Source: an uncultured Clostridia bacterium
Lineage (GTDB): Bacteria > Bacillota > Clostridia > Christensenellales > Borkfalkiaceae
Assembly: GCA_904419945.1 (NCBI GenBank)
Contig: CAJFTM010000013.1
Coordinates: 1-33,872 of the forward strand
DNA: 33,872 nucleotides
Direction of reading: 5' to 3'
Shown here piece by piece: positions 1 through 7,766 of the stretch. Both the position numbers and the translations under genes were made by a program. A model generated the notes under the pieces. The model was not told where the DNA came from, did not search any database, and was given only the letters and a program-made list of their open reading frames with translations. Position 1 is the stretch's first letter, and each line of letters begins with the position of its first letter.

Positions 1-80
1 CTTTTTCTTCTCTTTTTGCCTTTTTTCTTATCGCTTTTTCTTTTGCTCGTTTTTTGTTCTTCGGCTTAGCCTTCTCTGAA
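1..80 (-). other. Lys/Ala-rich open frame at the window edge
   Basis: Read on the minus strand, one frame is open from about 80 to the window edge and would encode a Lys/Ala/Glu-rich stretch (SEKAKPKNKKRAKEK...). The other two minus frames have stops. Going upstream, the frame meets a TAG inside the GC hairpin at 81-99 before any start codon, so no complete gene can be drawn. It may be the tail of a basic protein whose start is lost through the adjacent homopolymer, or simply an A/T-rich spacer. Low confidence. Confidence 0.25.
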
Positions 81-112
81 CCCCGCGACTATCGCGGGGG
101 GGGGGGGGGGGG
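81..112. repeat. GC hairpin running into a 17-G homopolymer
   Basis: Positions 81-88 and 92-99 form a perfect 8-bp inverted repeat with a 3-nt loop. The right arm continues into an uninterrupted run of 17 G (96-112). Such a run is rare in bacterial DNA. It could be a slippage-prone tract or a sequencing/assembly artefact next to a hairpin; the sequence alone does not decide. Confidence 0.6.
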
Positions 113-121
113 TCGTTATAC

Positions 122-154
122 AAAAAATGCGCCGGTCTGACGGCGCATTTTTTT
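122..154 (-). terminator. Intrinsic terminator of glnN (bidirectional)
   Basis: ATGCGCCG (127-134) pairs with CGGCGCAT (141-148) around a 6-nt loop, with an A run on the left and a T run on the right. It therefore works in either direction. It begins 10 nt past the glnN stop codon. Confidence 0.85.
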
Positions 155-164
155 GCGAATCCCC

Positions 165-2246
165 CTACACGCTGAACAAAATATCCCCGTAGGTCGGGAA
201 GGGCCAATACTTTTTGGAGGTGTTCTGCTCCATATCGTCCGCAAAGGCGCGCAGCTTCTGCATGGCGGGGATGACGTTGTCCGCAAAGAAGCGCGCCGTC
301 TGTTCCGCGTCGCCCGCTTCCTTTGCCGCGGCGAGCAGCTTTTCCACCTCTTCCGCCGCAAAGTACAGCCCCTCGTTGTCCTCCGAAAGGCGGGCGATCG
401 CCGCTTTATCCGCGTTGACGGGCGCCCCCATCTCCGCCTTGCGGTATGCCGCCGCGCAGAGATCGGACAGATAGGCATTGACGGCGGGATAGATATCCTT
501 TTTGGCCATCTCGATCATGGTGAGGCCCTCGATCGTGAGAACCTTGGAGTAATTTTCCAGCATGATCTCCATGCGCGAATGCACCTCGCGCGCCGTAAAC
601 ACGCCCATGCGCTCGAACAGCTCGATATTCTTCTTGTCGGCAAAGCGGGGCAGCGCATCGGCACAGGTGCGCAGGTTCAAAAGCCCGCGCCGCTCGGCTT
701 CCTCCGCCCATTCCTCCGAATAATTGTTGCCGTTGAACAAAATGCGGCCGTGCTCGCGGAAAGTGCGCGCGACCAAGTCGTGCAGCGCCCCCGTAAAATC
801 GCTCGCCTTTTCCAGTTCATCCGCAAACTGGCGCAGCGTGTCCGCGACGATCGTGTTGATGATGATGTTCGGCCCCGCGATGGAGAATGTCGCCCCCAGC
901 ATGCGGAACTCGAATTTATTGCCTGTAAAGGCAAACGGAGAAGTGCGGTTGCGGTCGGTGGTGTCCTTGGGCAGTTCGGGGAGAGTATCTACCCCCAGCT
1001 GCATGACCTGGCGGCCCCTGCTCTCGTACTTGCGGTCGTTTTCCAGCGCCTCGATGACTGCCTCCAGCTCCTCGCCGAGGTACACCGACACGATGGCGGG
1101 AGGCGCCTCGTTCGCGCCCAGGCGGTGATCGTTGCCCGCGCTCGCCACGGTCAGGCGCAGCAGATCTTGGTAGTTGTCCACCGCCTGTACGACGGCGGCG
1201 AGGAAGAGCATAAACTGGCCGTTTTCGGCGGGGGTCGTGCCGGGATCGAGCAGGTTCAGGCCCGTATCCGTGCTCATCGACCAGTTGTTGTGCTTGCCCG
1301 AGCCGTTGACTCCCGCAAACGGCTTTTCGTGCAGCAGACAGTACAGCCCGTGTTTACCGGCGACCTTTTTCATCGTCTCCATCATCAGCTGATTCTGGTC
1401 GGAAGCGACGTTGGTGATGGTGAAGATGGGCGCCAATTCATGCTGGCCGGGCGCGACCTCGTTGTGGCGGGTCTTGGCGAGGATGCCGAGTTTCCACAAT
1501 TCCTGATCGAGATCCTGCATAAATGCGACCACGCGCGACTTGATGGGCCCGAAGTAATGATCCTCCAGCTCCTGTCCCTTCGGCGGCTTTGCCCCAAAGA
1601 GGGTGCGGCCGGAAAAGACGAGGTCCTTGCGCGCGTCGTACATCTTGCGGTCGATGAGAAAATACTCCTGCTCCGCGCCGACGGTGGGATACACGCGCTT
1701 GACGGACATATTGCCGAACAGGCGCAGGATGCGCAGGGCCTCGCGGTTGAGGGCGCGCATGCTCTTTAAGAGCGGCGTCTTTTTATCCAGCACTTCGCCG
1801 CTGTACGAGAGGAAAACGGTGGGGATGCACAGCGTACCGTCCTTAATAAAGGCGTAAGAAGTCGGATCCCAGGCGGTATAGCCGCGCGCTTCAAAGATGG
1901 CTCGCACGCCCCCGCTGGGGAAGGAGGAGGCGTCCGTCTCTCCGACGACCAGCTCCTTGCCCGAAAACTCCATGATGACTTTGCCGCCACCGACGGGGGT
2001 AATGAAGCTGTCGTGCTTTTCCGCCGTGACGCCGGTCATGGGCTGGAACCAGTGGGTAAAGTGCGTGGCGCCCTTTTCGACGGCCCAATCTTTCATTGCG
2101 TTGGCGACGACCGCCGCCACGCCCGCATCCAGCGGACGATCCTCGTCGATCGTCTTTTTGAGCGACTTGAACACTTCCTTCGGCAGACGCTCCTGCATGA
2201 CCTGCATATTGAAGACGTTCTCGCCGAACATTTCGGGGACTTTCAT
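165..2246 (-). CDS. glnN: Glutamine synthetase, type III (GlnN)
   Basis: This enzyme makes glutamine from glutamate, ammonia and ATP in the cytoplasm. The 693-residue length is that of the large type III family (about 700) rather than GSI (about 450). Visible motifs are GAEQEYF (190-196), EVAPGQHE (263-270), the nucleotide-site segment [12 protein letters not shown] (312-323) and the [18 protein letters not shown] segment (431-448). The ATG at 2246 is chosen because AAAGGAG sits 12 nt upstream and the protein begins with the family-typical [11 protein letters not shown]; the upstream in-frame extension is basic and unlike the family. It is a single-gene unit with its own consensus promoter, a leader of about 120 nt and a terminator. 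The leader shows no glutamine-riboswitch pattern that I recognise. Confidence 0.97.
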   Translation of the reverse strand: MKVPEMFGENVFNMQVMQERLPKEVFKSLKKTIDEDRPLDAGVAAVVANAMKDWAVEKGATHFTHWFQPMTGVTAEKHDSFITPVGGGKVIMEFSGKELVVGETDASSFPSGGVRAIFEARGYTAWDPTSYAFIKDGTLCIPTVFLSYSGEVLDKKTPLLKSMRALNREALRILRLFGNMSVKRVYPTVGAEQEYFLIDRKMYDARKDLVFSGRTLFGAKPPKGQELEDHYFGPIKSRVVAFMQDLDQELWKLGILAKTRHNEVAPGQHELAPIFTITNVASDQNQLMMETMKKVAGKHGLYCLLHEKPFAGVNGSGKHNNWSMSTDTGLNLLDPGTTPAENGQFMLFLAAVVQAVDNYQDLLRLTVASAGNDHRLGANEAPPAIVSVYLGEELEAVIEALENDRKYESRGRQVMQLGVDTLPELPKDTTDRNRTSPFAFTGNKFEFRMLGATFSIAGPNIIINTIVADTLRQFADELEKASDFTGALHDLVARTFREHGRILFNGNNYSEEWAEEAERRGLLNLRTCADALPRFADKKNIELFERMGVFTAREVHSRMEIMLENYSKVLTIEGLTMIEMAKKDIYPAVNAYLSDLCAAAYRKAEMGAPVNADKAAIARLSEDNEGLYFAAEEVEKLLAAAKEAGDAEQTARFFADNVIPAMQKLRAFADDMEQNTSKKYWPFPTYGDILFSV

Positions 2247-2374
2247 TTCGATTCGCTTTCTCCTTTCTGCTTTCCGTTCATAAGACTGCCCCTTCCGCCG
2301 GGCCGGCGCCGCTATACAAAAGCGCCGCGAGTAATTTGTCTTACCCACGGCGCCCGTTCGGATCTGACGATTTA

Positions 2375-2403
2375 ATTATATGCGTTCGGCGGAAATTTGT
2401 CAA
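2375..2403 (-). promoter_or_regulatory. glnN promoter
   Basis: On the minus strand TTGACA (2398-2403) and TATAAT (2375-2380) are separated by exactly 17 nt, a perfect sigma-A consensus. The predicted transcript starts near 2368, giving a leader of about 120 nt. Confidence 0.9.
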
Positions 2404-2436
2404 ATATTTTCGGCAAACTTCGCGCCCGGCAAACGC

Positions 2437-2664
2437 TTACGCAAAGACGCGCAGATCTCCGGAGATGATGACCGTGACCATGTCGACGATCCAAAAGACG
2501 ATTTCACCGATAAACAACAGCTGCAACAACCCCATGATCCAGTGTCCGCGCATGATACGGGTAATCCCGCCTAAGAGCCAGCTCGTGACAGGGATGATCG
2601 CGAGAATCACATTGATGAGCCAAATCAGCCCGAGGTTCAAATACCCCTTACCGCTCTTTGCCAT
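2437..2664 (-). CDS. Small two-helix membrane protein, unknown function
   Basis: A 75-residue protein with a short basic N-terminus (MAKSGKGY) and two hydrophobic segments, about residues 9-32 and 40-68, joined by a short basic loop (TRIMRGH). AGGAGG lies 8 nt before the ATG and a perfect promoter lies just upstream, so it is very likely a real, well expressed gene. I do not recognise the family. It is monocistronic between glnN and ppk1. No terminator is obvious between its stop and the glnN promoter, so read-through into glnN is possible. Confidence 0.8.
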   Translation of the reverse strand: MAKSGKGYLNLGLIWLINVILAIIPVTSWLLGGITRIMRGHWIMGLLQLLFIGEIVFWIVDMVTVIISGDLRVFA

Positions 2665-2714
2665 AATAAGAAACCTCCTGTTTTGCTGCGGTTTTGCCGC
2701 GCGAAGTTATCTAT

Positions 2715-2743
2715 ATTATACTCTGCCCCGGTTTATTTGTCAA
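2715..2743 (-). promoter_or_regulatory. Promoter of the 75-residue membrane protein
   Basis: TTGACA (2738-2743), a 17-nt spacer and TATAAT (2715-2720) on the minus strand: perfect consensus. The transcript would start about 45 nt before the ATG. Confidence 0.9.
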
Positions 2744-2816
2744 CAAGCCGACAAAATTTAACAAATTTTTTCACAAATCCGTGTTCCTTTCGGCGCATGC
2801 TCCTCTTTTGCGCCGT

Positions 2817-4886
2817 TCAGGCCTTGATAAAGGAATTCTGCGCATCCAGCGCGGGGCCGAGCGTCTCGACGGGGCGGTACTTTCCGTCCGGGCACAGTTT
2901 GCGCGCCTTGACGTTATCGGCGAGCATCGTCTGCAAAAAGTCGTAGATCTTGCGCTCGATCTCCTTATCGAGGACAGGGGCGGCGATCTCGACGCGCTTA
3001 TCGGTATTGCGGGTCATGAGATCCGCACTGGAGATGTACAGGATGCGGTCCTCCTCCCCGCCGAAACAATACACGCGCGAGTGCTCGAGGAAGCGGCCGA
3101 CTATGGAAATGACGCGGATATTCTCCGTTTTTCCGGGCACGCCGGGCAGCAGGCAGCAGATGCCGCGCACGATCAGCTGGATCTGTACGCCCGCCTGGCT
3201 CGCCTCGACCAACTTATCGATGATCGGTTTGTCGGTCAGGCTGTTCATCTTGGCAAGGATCTTCCCCTCCCCGCCGCTCTTCGCCTTTTCGATCTCCCGA
3301 TCGATGAGGGAAATGATGCCGGGCTTGAGCGTTTCCGGCGCGACGAGCAGCTTTTTATAGTGAAAATCCGTATTACAGATTGCGATATTACGGAAAAATG
3401 CGACCGCATCCTCGCCGATCTCGGTATCTGCCGTGATGACGTTCAGGTCGGTATACTGCTTGGACGTGGACTCGTTGTAATTGCCCGTGCCGAGGTGGGT
3501 AATGTAGCGGATGTCCTCCCCTTCTTTGAGGACGATGGAGATAATTTTGGAATGAACCTTGTAGTTCTCCATTCCGTATATGATGGTACAGCCCGCCTCC
3601 TGCAGCTTGCTCGCAAAGTGCATGTTGTTCTCTTCGTCGAAGCGCGCCATCAGCTCGATGACGACGGTGACCTGCTTGCCACGCTCGCAGGCGCGGCAGA
3701 GGGCATCGACGATGCGCGAATGGTTGGCGAGACGATAGATGGTGATCTTGATGGAGAGCACGCGCTTGTCCTTGGCGCACTCGTCGAGCAGGTCGACGAC
3801 GGGCGTCATGCTGTCATACGGGTAAGACAGAAAAATATTTTTCTGCCCGATGTAATCGATCAGAGAGGGCGCATCGGCGATCTCCCCATCGATCGCTCCC
3901 TTAAAGGGAGGATAGCGCAGCTGCGCAGCCTCTTCCGGCGGGAAGTAATTGCCCAGCGAAAACATAAATTTATAATCGAAAAAGTGCGGATCCTCGAAGC
4001 AATAAGAAGGATCCAGCTTGAGCAGGCGCAGCACAAAATCTTTGAGCGGCGAGTTTTCGTCGTCCACTTCGAGGCGCACCACCCCCATCCGCGCGCGCGA
4101 CTCGATCTTTTTCTTCATAAATTCAGAAAAGTCGTGCTCCACGTCGTTGTCGTCCACGCGGGTATCGACATCCGCATTGCGGGTGACGCGCATGAGCATG
4201 CGCCCTCGCACCGTATAGCCCATGAAGCCGAGGTGGCCGAACGCCTTGAGCATCTCTTCGACGGGCACCAACTTGACCTTTTTGCCGTAGCCGATGCGGT
4301 ACAGGCGGTCTGCGGCGGGATTGAGATACATCACGCCGATCATCCGCCTCCCCTCGCGCTCGAGGTCGTAGATCATGTAGTGCTTGCGGTTTTCAAACTG
4401 CATCATCGGATGCTTGGCATCCAGGACCATCATGGAGAGCAGCGGCAGCACGTGCGCGAGGAAATAGCTCTTGCACTCCTCGCTTTGGCGGGGAGTCAGT
4501 TCGGACGCTTTGAGGATGCGCACGCCCGCCTTGTTCAGCTCGCCGCGCAGCTTTATGTACGCGGAGATGCGGTTCTGATAATGCCGCCGCACGACGGGCA
4601 TGATCCCCTCCAGCTGCTTGGCAGGGGTCAGGCCCGTCTTATTCTCCTTTACGTTGGGGTCGGTCAGGCTCTCGTTATAGAGGCTGCCCACGCGCACCAT
4701 GAAAAATTCGTCCAGATTGGAGGCGAAGATAGACAAAAACTTGCACCGCTCGAGCAGCGGGTTGGTCAGATCCGTTGCCTGATCGAGCACCCGCTTGTTA
4801 AAGAGCAGCCAGGAATACTCCCGATTGACGTAAATACCGCGCATAAAGCGCTTTTTTGCCTTCTCTAAAGATGTCTGCTGTTTCAC
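2817..4886 (-). CDS. ppk1: Polyphosphate kinase 1
   Basis: Catalyses reversible transfer of the ATP gamma-phosphate to inorganic polyphosphate. The 689 residues match the usual length. The N-terminus (YVNREYSWLLFNKRVLDQA, 19-37) and the FASNLDEFFMVRVGS segment are typical. The family's phosphorylated histidine corresponds to H445 in NYKVHSKI and the second catalytic histidine to H602 in EHSRVYCF; the ITHLGTGNYNE segment is intact. The start is GTG at 4886, overlapping the ppx stop by 4 nt (GTGA) with AAGGAG 11 nt upstream, so the two are probably translationally coupled. A weak 7-bp inverted repeat (2791-2797/2809-2815) without a good T tract lies just after the stop. Confidence 0.97.
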   Translation of the reverse strand: MKQQTSLEKAKKRFMRGIYVNREYSWLLFNKRVLDQATDLTNPLLERCKFLSIFASNLDEFFMVRVGSLYNESLTDPNVKENKTGLTPAKQLEGIMPVVRRHYQNRISAYIKLRGELNKAGVRILKASELTPRQSEECKSYFLAHVLPLLSMMVLDAKHPMMQFENRKHYMIYDLEREGRRMIGVMYLNPAADRLYRIGYGKKVKLVPVEEMLKAFGHLGFMGYTVRGRMLMRVTRNADVDTRVDDNDVEHDFSEFMKKKIESRARMGVVRLEVDDENSPLKDFVLRLLKLDPSYCFEDPHFFDYKFMFSLGNYFPPEEAAQLRYPPFKGAIDGEIADAPSLIDYIGQKNIFLSYPYDSMTPVVDLLDECAKDKRVLSIKITIYRLANHSRIVDALCRACERGKQVTVVIELMARFDEENNMHFASKLQEAGCTIIYGMENYKVHSKIISIVLKEGEDIRYITHLGTGNYNESTSKQYTDLNVITADTEIGEDAVAFFRNIAICNTDFHYKKLLVAPETLKPGIISLIDREIEKAKSGGEGKILAKMNSLTDKPIIDKLVEASQAGVQIQLIVRGICCLLPGVPGKTENIRVISIVGRFLEHSRVYCFGGEEDRILYISSADLMTRNTDKRVEIAAPVLDKEIERKIYDFLQTMLADNVKARKLCPDGKYRPVETLGPALDAQNSFIKA

Positions 4887-6085
4887 TCTTGCGTACTCTC
4901 CTTGTTTGCCGCCGTGTTTTCCGCACTCTTTTCAACTTTTTCTTTTCCCTTTTTCGGTGGTCTGCCGCGCCGCTTGGCGGCATCTTTTCCCTCTTTGGGC
5001 GGCCTTCCCCGCCGCTTCGCAGCATCTCCCCCGCTCTTTGCTGAAAGCTTTTTGGCCGCCTGAACGGCAGCCTGCCCCTTCGAAGAGACGCCCTTGTCCG
5101 CACCTTTTTCCGGCAGGCCTTCCGCTTCTTTGGTAGGGAGAATGACCGCCTCTTCCTTTGCAAAATCGTAGTAAGAGGCGCTCGCCTTGCCCTCGGTCAC
5201 CAGCTGCAAGTACCCTTCCTTGACGCCGCGGTCGCTCACGAGCAGCTCTTTTGCGCCGAAACGCCGGAACACTGCCTTGGCGATGACCGCCGCAATGCCG
5301 ACCGAATACAATTTTTCGGGCGCAACGTCCAAAATGAGTTTAGAGCGGTCGCGGCCGGTCAACAGGTGTTCGACCAGCTTTTTGAACTTTTTATACTGCA
5401 TGCTGCGCTCGCCGTTTTCAATGGAGGCATCCGTATATTCGGCATACAGGTCATACAGCGCGAGCGCCGCCGCCCCCACCATGACGACGGTGGCAAACCG
5501 GCCCTCCCCCGGTACGTTGGCCTTGTCCAGCTTGCGAGCCACATATTTTTTGATGCGCTTGGCTTCCTCCGCATCCGGCTGGATCTTTTCCACAAATTTA
5601 TTGTGCAAAGTCAGGATCCCGAAATCGATGCTTTGCATGCCCGAGCGGTCATCCGCGGAGAGATCGCAGATCTCGACGCTCGCCCCGCCGATATCGAGCA
5701 AGACGGCGCTCTCATAGGCGTTATAAAAGCGGTTGGCGATAAAGTCGCAATAGGCCTCTGTCTGGCCGTCCACCGCATTGACGGGCAGGCCCGTGCGGTT
5801 GAGGATGGCCGCGCCGATCTCCTCGAAATTGCCCACCGCGCGCAGGGCCGCCGTGGAGATGAGATAGACGACGTCCACCCCGAGGCTGACACACTTGTCT
5901 TTCATGACGGAGACCGCCTCGACCAATTTGTCGATGCCGCGCTGCGACAGGTCGTGCCCGTCCAGATAATGCAGCAGCGTCAGGCTGGCGCGGTCGCGGA
6001 AGATGATCTCGGTGATGCGGTCATTCATATCCGCCACGATCATCGAGATGCTGCTGGAACTGATATCGATCACAGAATATTTCAT
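4883..6085 (-). CDS. ppx: Exopolyphosphatase (Ppx/GppA family) with AT-hook-like Lys-rich tail
   Basis: Ppx/GppA proteins hydrolyse terminal phosphates of polyphosphate or pppGpp using an actin-like ATPase fold. Seen here: the first phosphate loop VIDISSSSISMIV (5-17), ISTAALRAVGN (76-86), the acidic segment QTEAYCD (108-114), the second phosphate loop LDIGGASVEI (130-139) and SDRGVKEGYL (284-293). The catalytic part ends near residue 315. The last ~85 residues are Lys/Ala/Gly-rich and contain two exact KRRGRPPK motifs (357-364 and 371-378), the AT-hook core. The ATG at 6085 has GAGGA 8 nt upstream. Overlap with ppk1 puts polyphosphate synthesis and breakdown in one unit. The tail could bind DNA, RNA or polyphosphate itself; that is inference. 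Confidence 0.92.
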   Translation of the reverse strand: MKYSVIDISSSSISMIVADMNDRITEIIFRDRASLTLLHYLDGHDLSQRGIDKLVEAVSVMKDKCVSLGVDVVYLISTAALRAVGNFEEIGAAILNRTGLPVNAVDGQTEAYCDFIANRFYNAYESAVLLDIGGASVEICDLSADDRSGMQSIDFGILTLHNKFVEKIQPDAEEAKRIKKYVARKLDKANVPGEGRFATVVMVGAAALALYDLYAEYTDASIENGERSMQYKKFKKLVEHLLTGRDRSKLILDVAPEKLYSVGIAAVIAKAVFRRFGAKELLVSDRGVKEGYLQLVTEGKASASYYDFAKEEAVILPTKEAEGLPEKGADKGVSSKGQAAVQAAKKLSAKSGGDAAKRRGRPPKEGKDAAKRRGRPPKKGKEKVEKSAENTAANKESTQE

Positions 6086-6100
6086 TACGATGTCCTCAGG

Positions 6101-6118
6101 CGGGAGGCGTGCCTCCCG
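6101..6118 (-). repeat. Perfect hairpin between pfk and ppx
   Basis: CGGGAGGC and GCCTCCCG form a perfect inverted repeat separated by 2 nt, in the 59-nt gap between the pfk stop and the ppx start. There is no T run, so it is more likely an mRNA stability or processing element than a terminator. It ends about 15 nt before the ppx start codon, next to its ribosome binding site. Confidence 0.55.
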
Positions 6119-6144
6119 AAATATTTGCCGAAAACCGGACGGCC

Positions 6145-7215
6145 TCAGCGGCCGAGACAAATGCCGATGCCTTCCGCCGCGGCGACGATCTCCGAAGCGG
6201 GATCGACCAATTTATAGCGGCCGGCGATGTCCGCCAAGGCGTTGAAGGTGATGGAGCTGCCGCATAGAGCGACGGTCACGCCGAATCGCCCCTCCGCCGC
6301 CAATCTGCCCGCATAGCTTCCCAAGCGGGTACAGAACACTTTGTCGTAAGCAGAGGGATTGCCGCCGCGCTGGATATAGCCGAGCACGGTCGAGCGGGTC
6401 TCGTAGCCGGTCCGCTCGCCGATCACTTCCGCGAGGTGCGCGGTGACGGTCGCCTCGCCGCGGTCTACCCGCACGAAGGCGCGCTCCCTCTTCTTAAAGG
6501 GCGCCTCCACATCCACGACGGCGCCTTCCGCAACGGCGATGATACAGCTGCGCTTGCCGGACCGGTATGTGTTCTGCACGCACTCGCACACTTTATCGAT
6601 ATTGAACGGGATCTCCGGCAAGAGGATGGCGTCGGCGCCGCCCGCCATGCCCGCGTACAGGGTCAGCCAGCCCGCCTTGTTGCCCATCACCTCGACGAGG
6701 ATGGTCCGGCCGTGGCTGTCCGCCGTGGTGCGGACGCGCTCGATCGCCTCGGAGGCGACATCCACCGCCGTATGAAAACCGAACGTAAAATCCGTCCCGT
6801 AAATGTCGTTATCGATGGTCTTGGGGAGGCCGATGACGTTGCATCCCTCCGCGCACAGCAGCGCCGCGGTGCGGTGAGTGCCGGCTCCGCCCAGCGTGAA
6901 CAGGCAGTCCAATCCCAATTTTTTATAGTTAGCGCACATCTTGTCCAAGCGGGTGGCGCCGTCCTCTTCAGGAACGGTCATCTGCTTGAACGGGGTGCGG
7001 TTGGTGCCGAGTACCGTACCGCCCACATCGAGCAGTCCCTCAAAATCCTCCCGGCGTAGCGGTACGCATTCGCCGCGGATCAACCCGACATAGCCGTTCT
7101 GAAAACCGACGATCTCCGCATTTTTGATATTGCGGTAGACATACAGGCCAATCGCCCGCATGACGGCATTGAGCCCGGCGCAATCCCCGCCGCTGGTCAA
7201 AATTCCGATCTTCAT
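6145..7215 (-). CDS. pfkA: 6-phosphofructokinase (PfkA family)
   Basis: Phosphorylates fructose 6-phosphate in glycolysis. Seen: N-terminal ILTSGGDCAGLNAVMR (5-20), PKTIDNDIYGTDFTFGF (131-147, containing the catalytic TIDND), GNKAGWLTLYAGMAGGAD and the late GYIQRGGNPSAYD. The 356-residue length fits the GGDCAGLN subgroup, which includes ATP- and PPi-using enzymes, so the phosphoryl donor is open. The nucleotide loop, GGDGS in classical ATP enzymes, reads GGAGT (109-113): Ala replaces the Mg-binding Asp. The ATG at 7215 has GGAGG 6 nt upstream. First gene of the probable pfk-ppx-ppk1 unit. Confidence 0.93.
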   Translation of the reverse strand: MKIGILTSGGDCAGLNAVMRAIGLYVYRNIKNAEIVGFQNGYVGLIRGECVPLRREDFEGLLDVGGTVLGTNRTPFKQMTVPEEDGATRLDKMCANYKKLGLDCLFTLGGAGTHRTAALLCAEGCNVIGLPKTIDNDIYGTDFTFGFHTAVDVASEAIERVRTTADSHGRTILVEVMGNKAGWLTLYAGMAGGADAILLPEIPFNIDKVCECVQNTYRSGKRSCIIAVAEGAVVDVEAPFKKRERAFVRVDRGEATVTAHLAEVIGERTGYETRSTVLGYIQRGGNPSAYDKVFCTRLGSYAGRLAAEGRFGVTVALCGSSITFNALADIAGRYKLVDPASEIVAAAEGIGICLGR

Positions 7216-7233
7216 AGCAACCCTCCTCTCTCT

Positions 7234-7262
7234 ATTTTACCATCAAACGGCGCGCGCGTCAA
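7234..7262 (-). promoter_or_regulatory. pfkA-ppx-ppk1 promoter
   Basis: TTGACG (7257-7262), 17 nt, TAAAAT (7234-7239) on the minus strand. The start point would be only about 12 nt before the pfkA ATG, leaving a very short leader that contains little beyond the ribosome binding site. Confidence 0.85.
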
Positions 7263-7365
7263 CGCGATTTCCGATTCTTTACGCAAAAATGTCGAAAAAT
7301 CTCGCGCCGTTTCCGCATATCCCGGCAAGTCTCTATGACTGCGCCTGCGGCACGATCGCTGAGAG

Positions 7366-7404
7366 AAAAAAGAGCGGCGCGGCCGCCCGCAAGGCGCCGC
7401 GCCG
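7366..7404 (-). terminator. Terminator of the rubrerythrin unit
   Basis: On the minus strand a perfect 9-bp GC stem (arms 7375-7383 and 7396-7404, 12-nt loop) is followed by CTC and six T. It closes the transcription unit that starts with rubrerythrin. The stretch 7263-7365 to its left holds no gene that I can see. Confidence 0.8.
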
Positions 7405-7443
7405 TTATTCTCCTCCCGCCCGAACTGAACGGAAGGCTCTCGC

Positions 7444-7569
7444 TTACAGATCGTCGGCATCCTGCACGGGCTTTCCGCCATCCTGCGGGGTACCCGTGTA
7501 ACTGCCGTTCTCATCAAAGGGAGAGCGCATGGGGCTTACCGGGCGCTTCTTTCCTCCCTTTACTTGCAC
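7444..7569 (-). CDS. Small protein, about 41 residues, PVQDADDL C-terminus
   Basis: From a GTG at 7569 (AAGGGG 8 nt upstream, 10-nt overlap with the preceding gene) the frame encodes 41 residues; an internal ATG at 7530 would give 28. Composition is clearly protein-like: a basic N-terminal part (KGGKKRPVSP) followed by an acidic, Gly-rich part (FDENGSYTGTP) ending in PVQDADDL. There is no signal peptide or membrane segment. It sits between the QNKSA-repeat gene and the terminator, so it is probably the third gene of the rubrerythrin unit. I do not recognise the family and infer no function. The choice between the two starts is open. Confidence 0.55.
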   Translation of the reverse strand: MQVKGGKKRPVSPMRSPFDENGSYTGTPQDGGKPVQDADDL

Positions 7570-7748
7570 GACTTGGTCCCCTTGTTCTGCGCGGCGCGGC
7601 TGCTGCGGGAAGACTGCGCGAAAGAGGTGCTCTTGTTCTGTGTGCTCCCCTGTGCCGACTTGCCCTGTGCAGCTTTGTTTTGCGCCGATTTGTTCTGCGC
7701 AGACTGTGCACTCTTGTTCTGTTCGTTCTGTTCTTTGCTGTTTCTCAT
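7560..7748 (-). CDS. 62-residue low-complexity QNKSA-repeat protein
   Basis: Composition is almost only Gln, Asn, Lys, Ser and Ala, built from imperfect copies of QNKSAQ (residues 10-40), with a Ser/Arg-rich stretch and a C-terminal Cys-Lys. AAGGAG lies 8 nt before the ATG. The gene follows the rubrerythrin stop by only 18 nt. No hydrophobic segment is present and the protein should be soluble and disordered. Gamma-type small acid-soluble spore proteins have somewhat similar Gln/Asn/Lys/Ala composition, but I see no cleavage-site motif and do not call it one. The DNA is correspondingly repetitive (TTGTTCTGCGC units). Confidence 0.7.
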   Translation of the reverse strand: MRNSKEQNEQNKSAQSAQNKSAQNKAAQGKSAQGSTQNKSTSFAQSSRSSRAAQNKGTKSCK

Positions 7749-7766
7749 TTTCTTTTCTCCTTATAG

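Noticed and set aside
153-1769. 538-codon plus-strand frame opposite glnN
   Set aside because: Shadow of the glutamine synthetase reading frame, His/Arg/Val-rich with no recognisable domain.
2694-4868. 724-codon open frame on the plus strand opposite ppk1
   Set aside because: It is antisense to a clear polyphosphate kinase. Its length follows from codon bias in GC-rich DNA, and it has no ribosome site and no family-like motifs.
7212-7517. 101-codon minus-strand frame upstream of pfkA
   Set aside because: It crosses the rubrerythrin-unit terminator and the pfkA promoter and has an Arg/Ser/Pro composition typical of non-coding GC-rich DNA.
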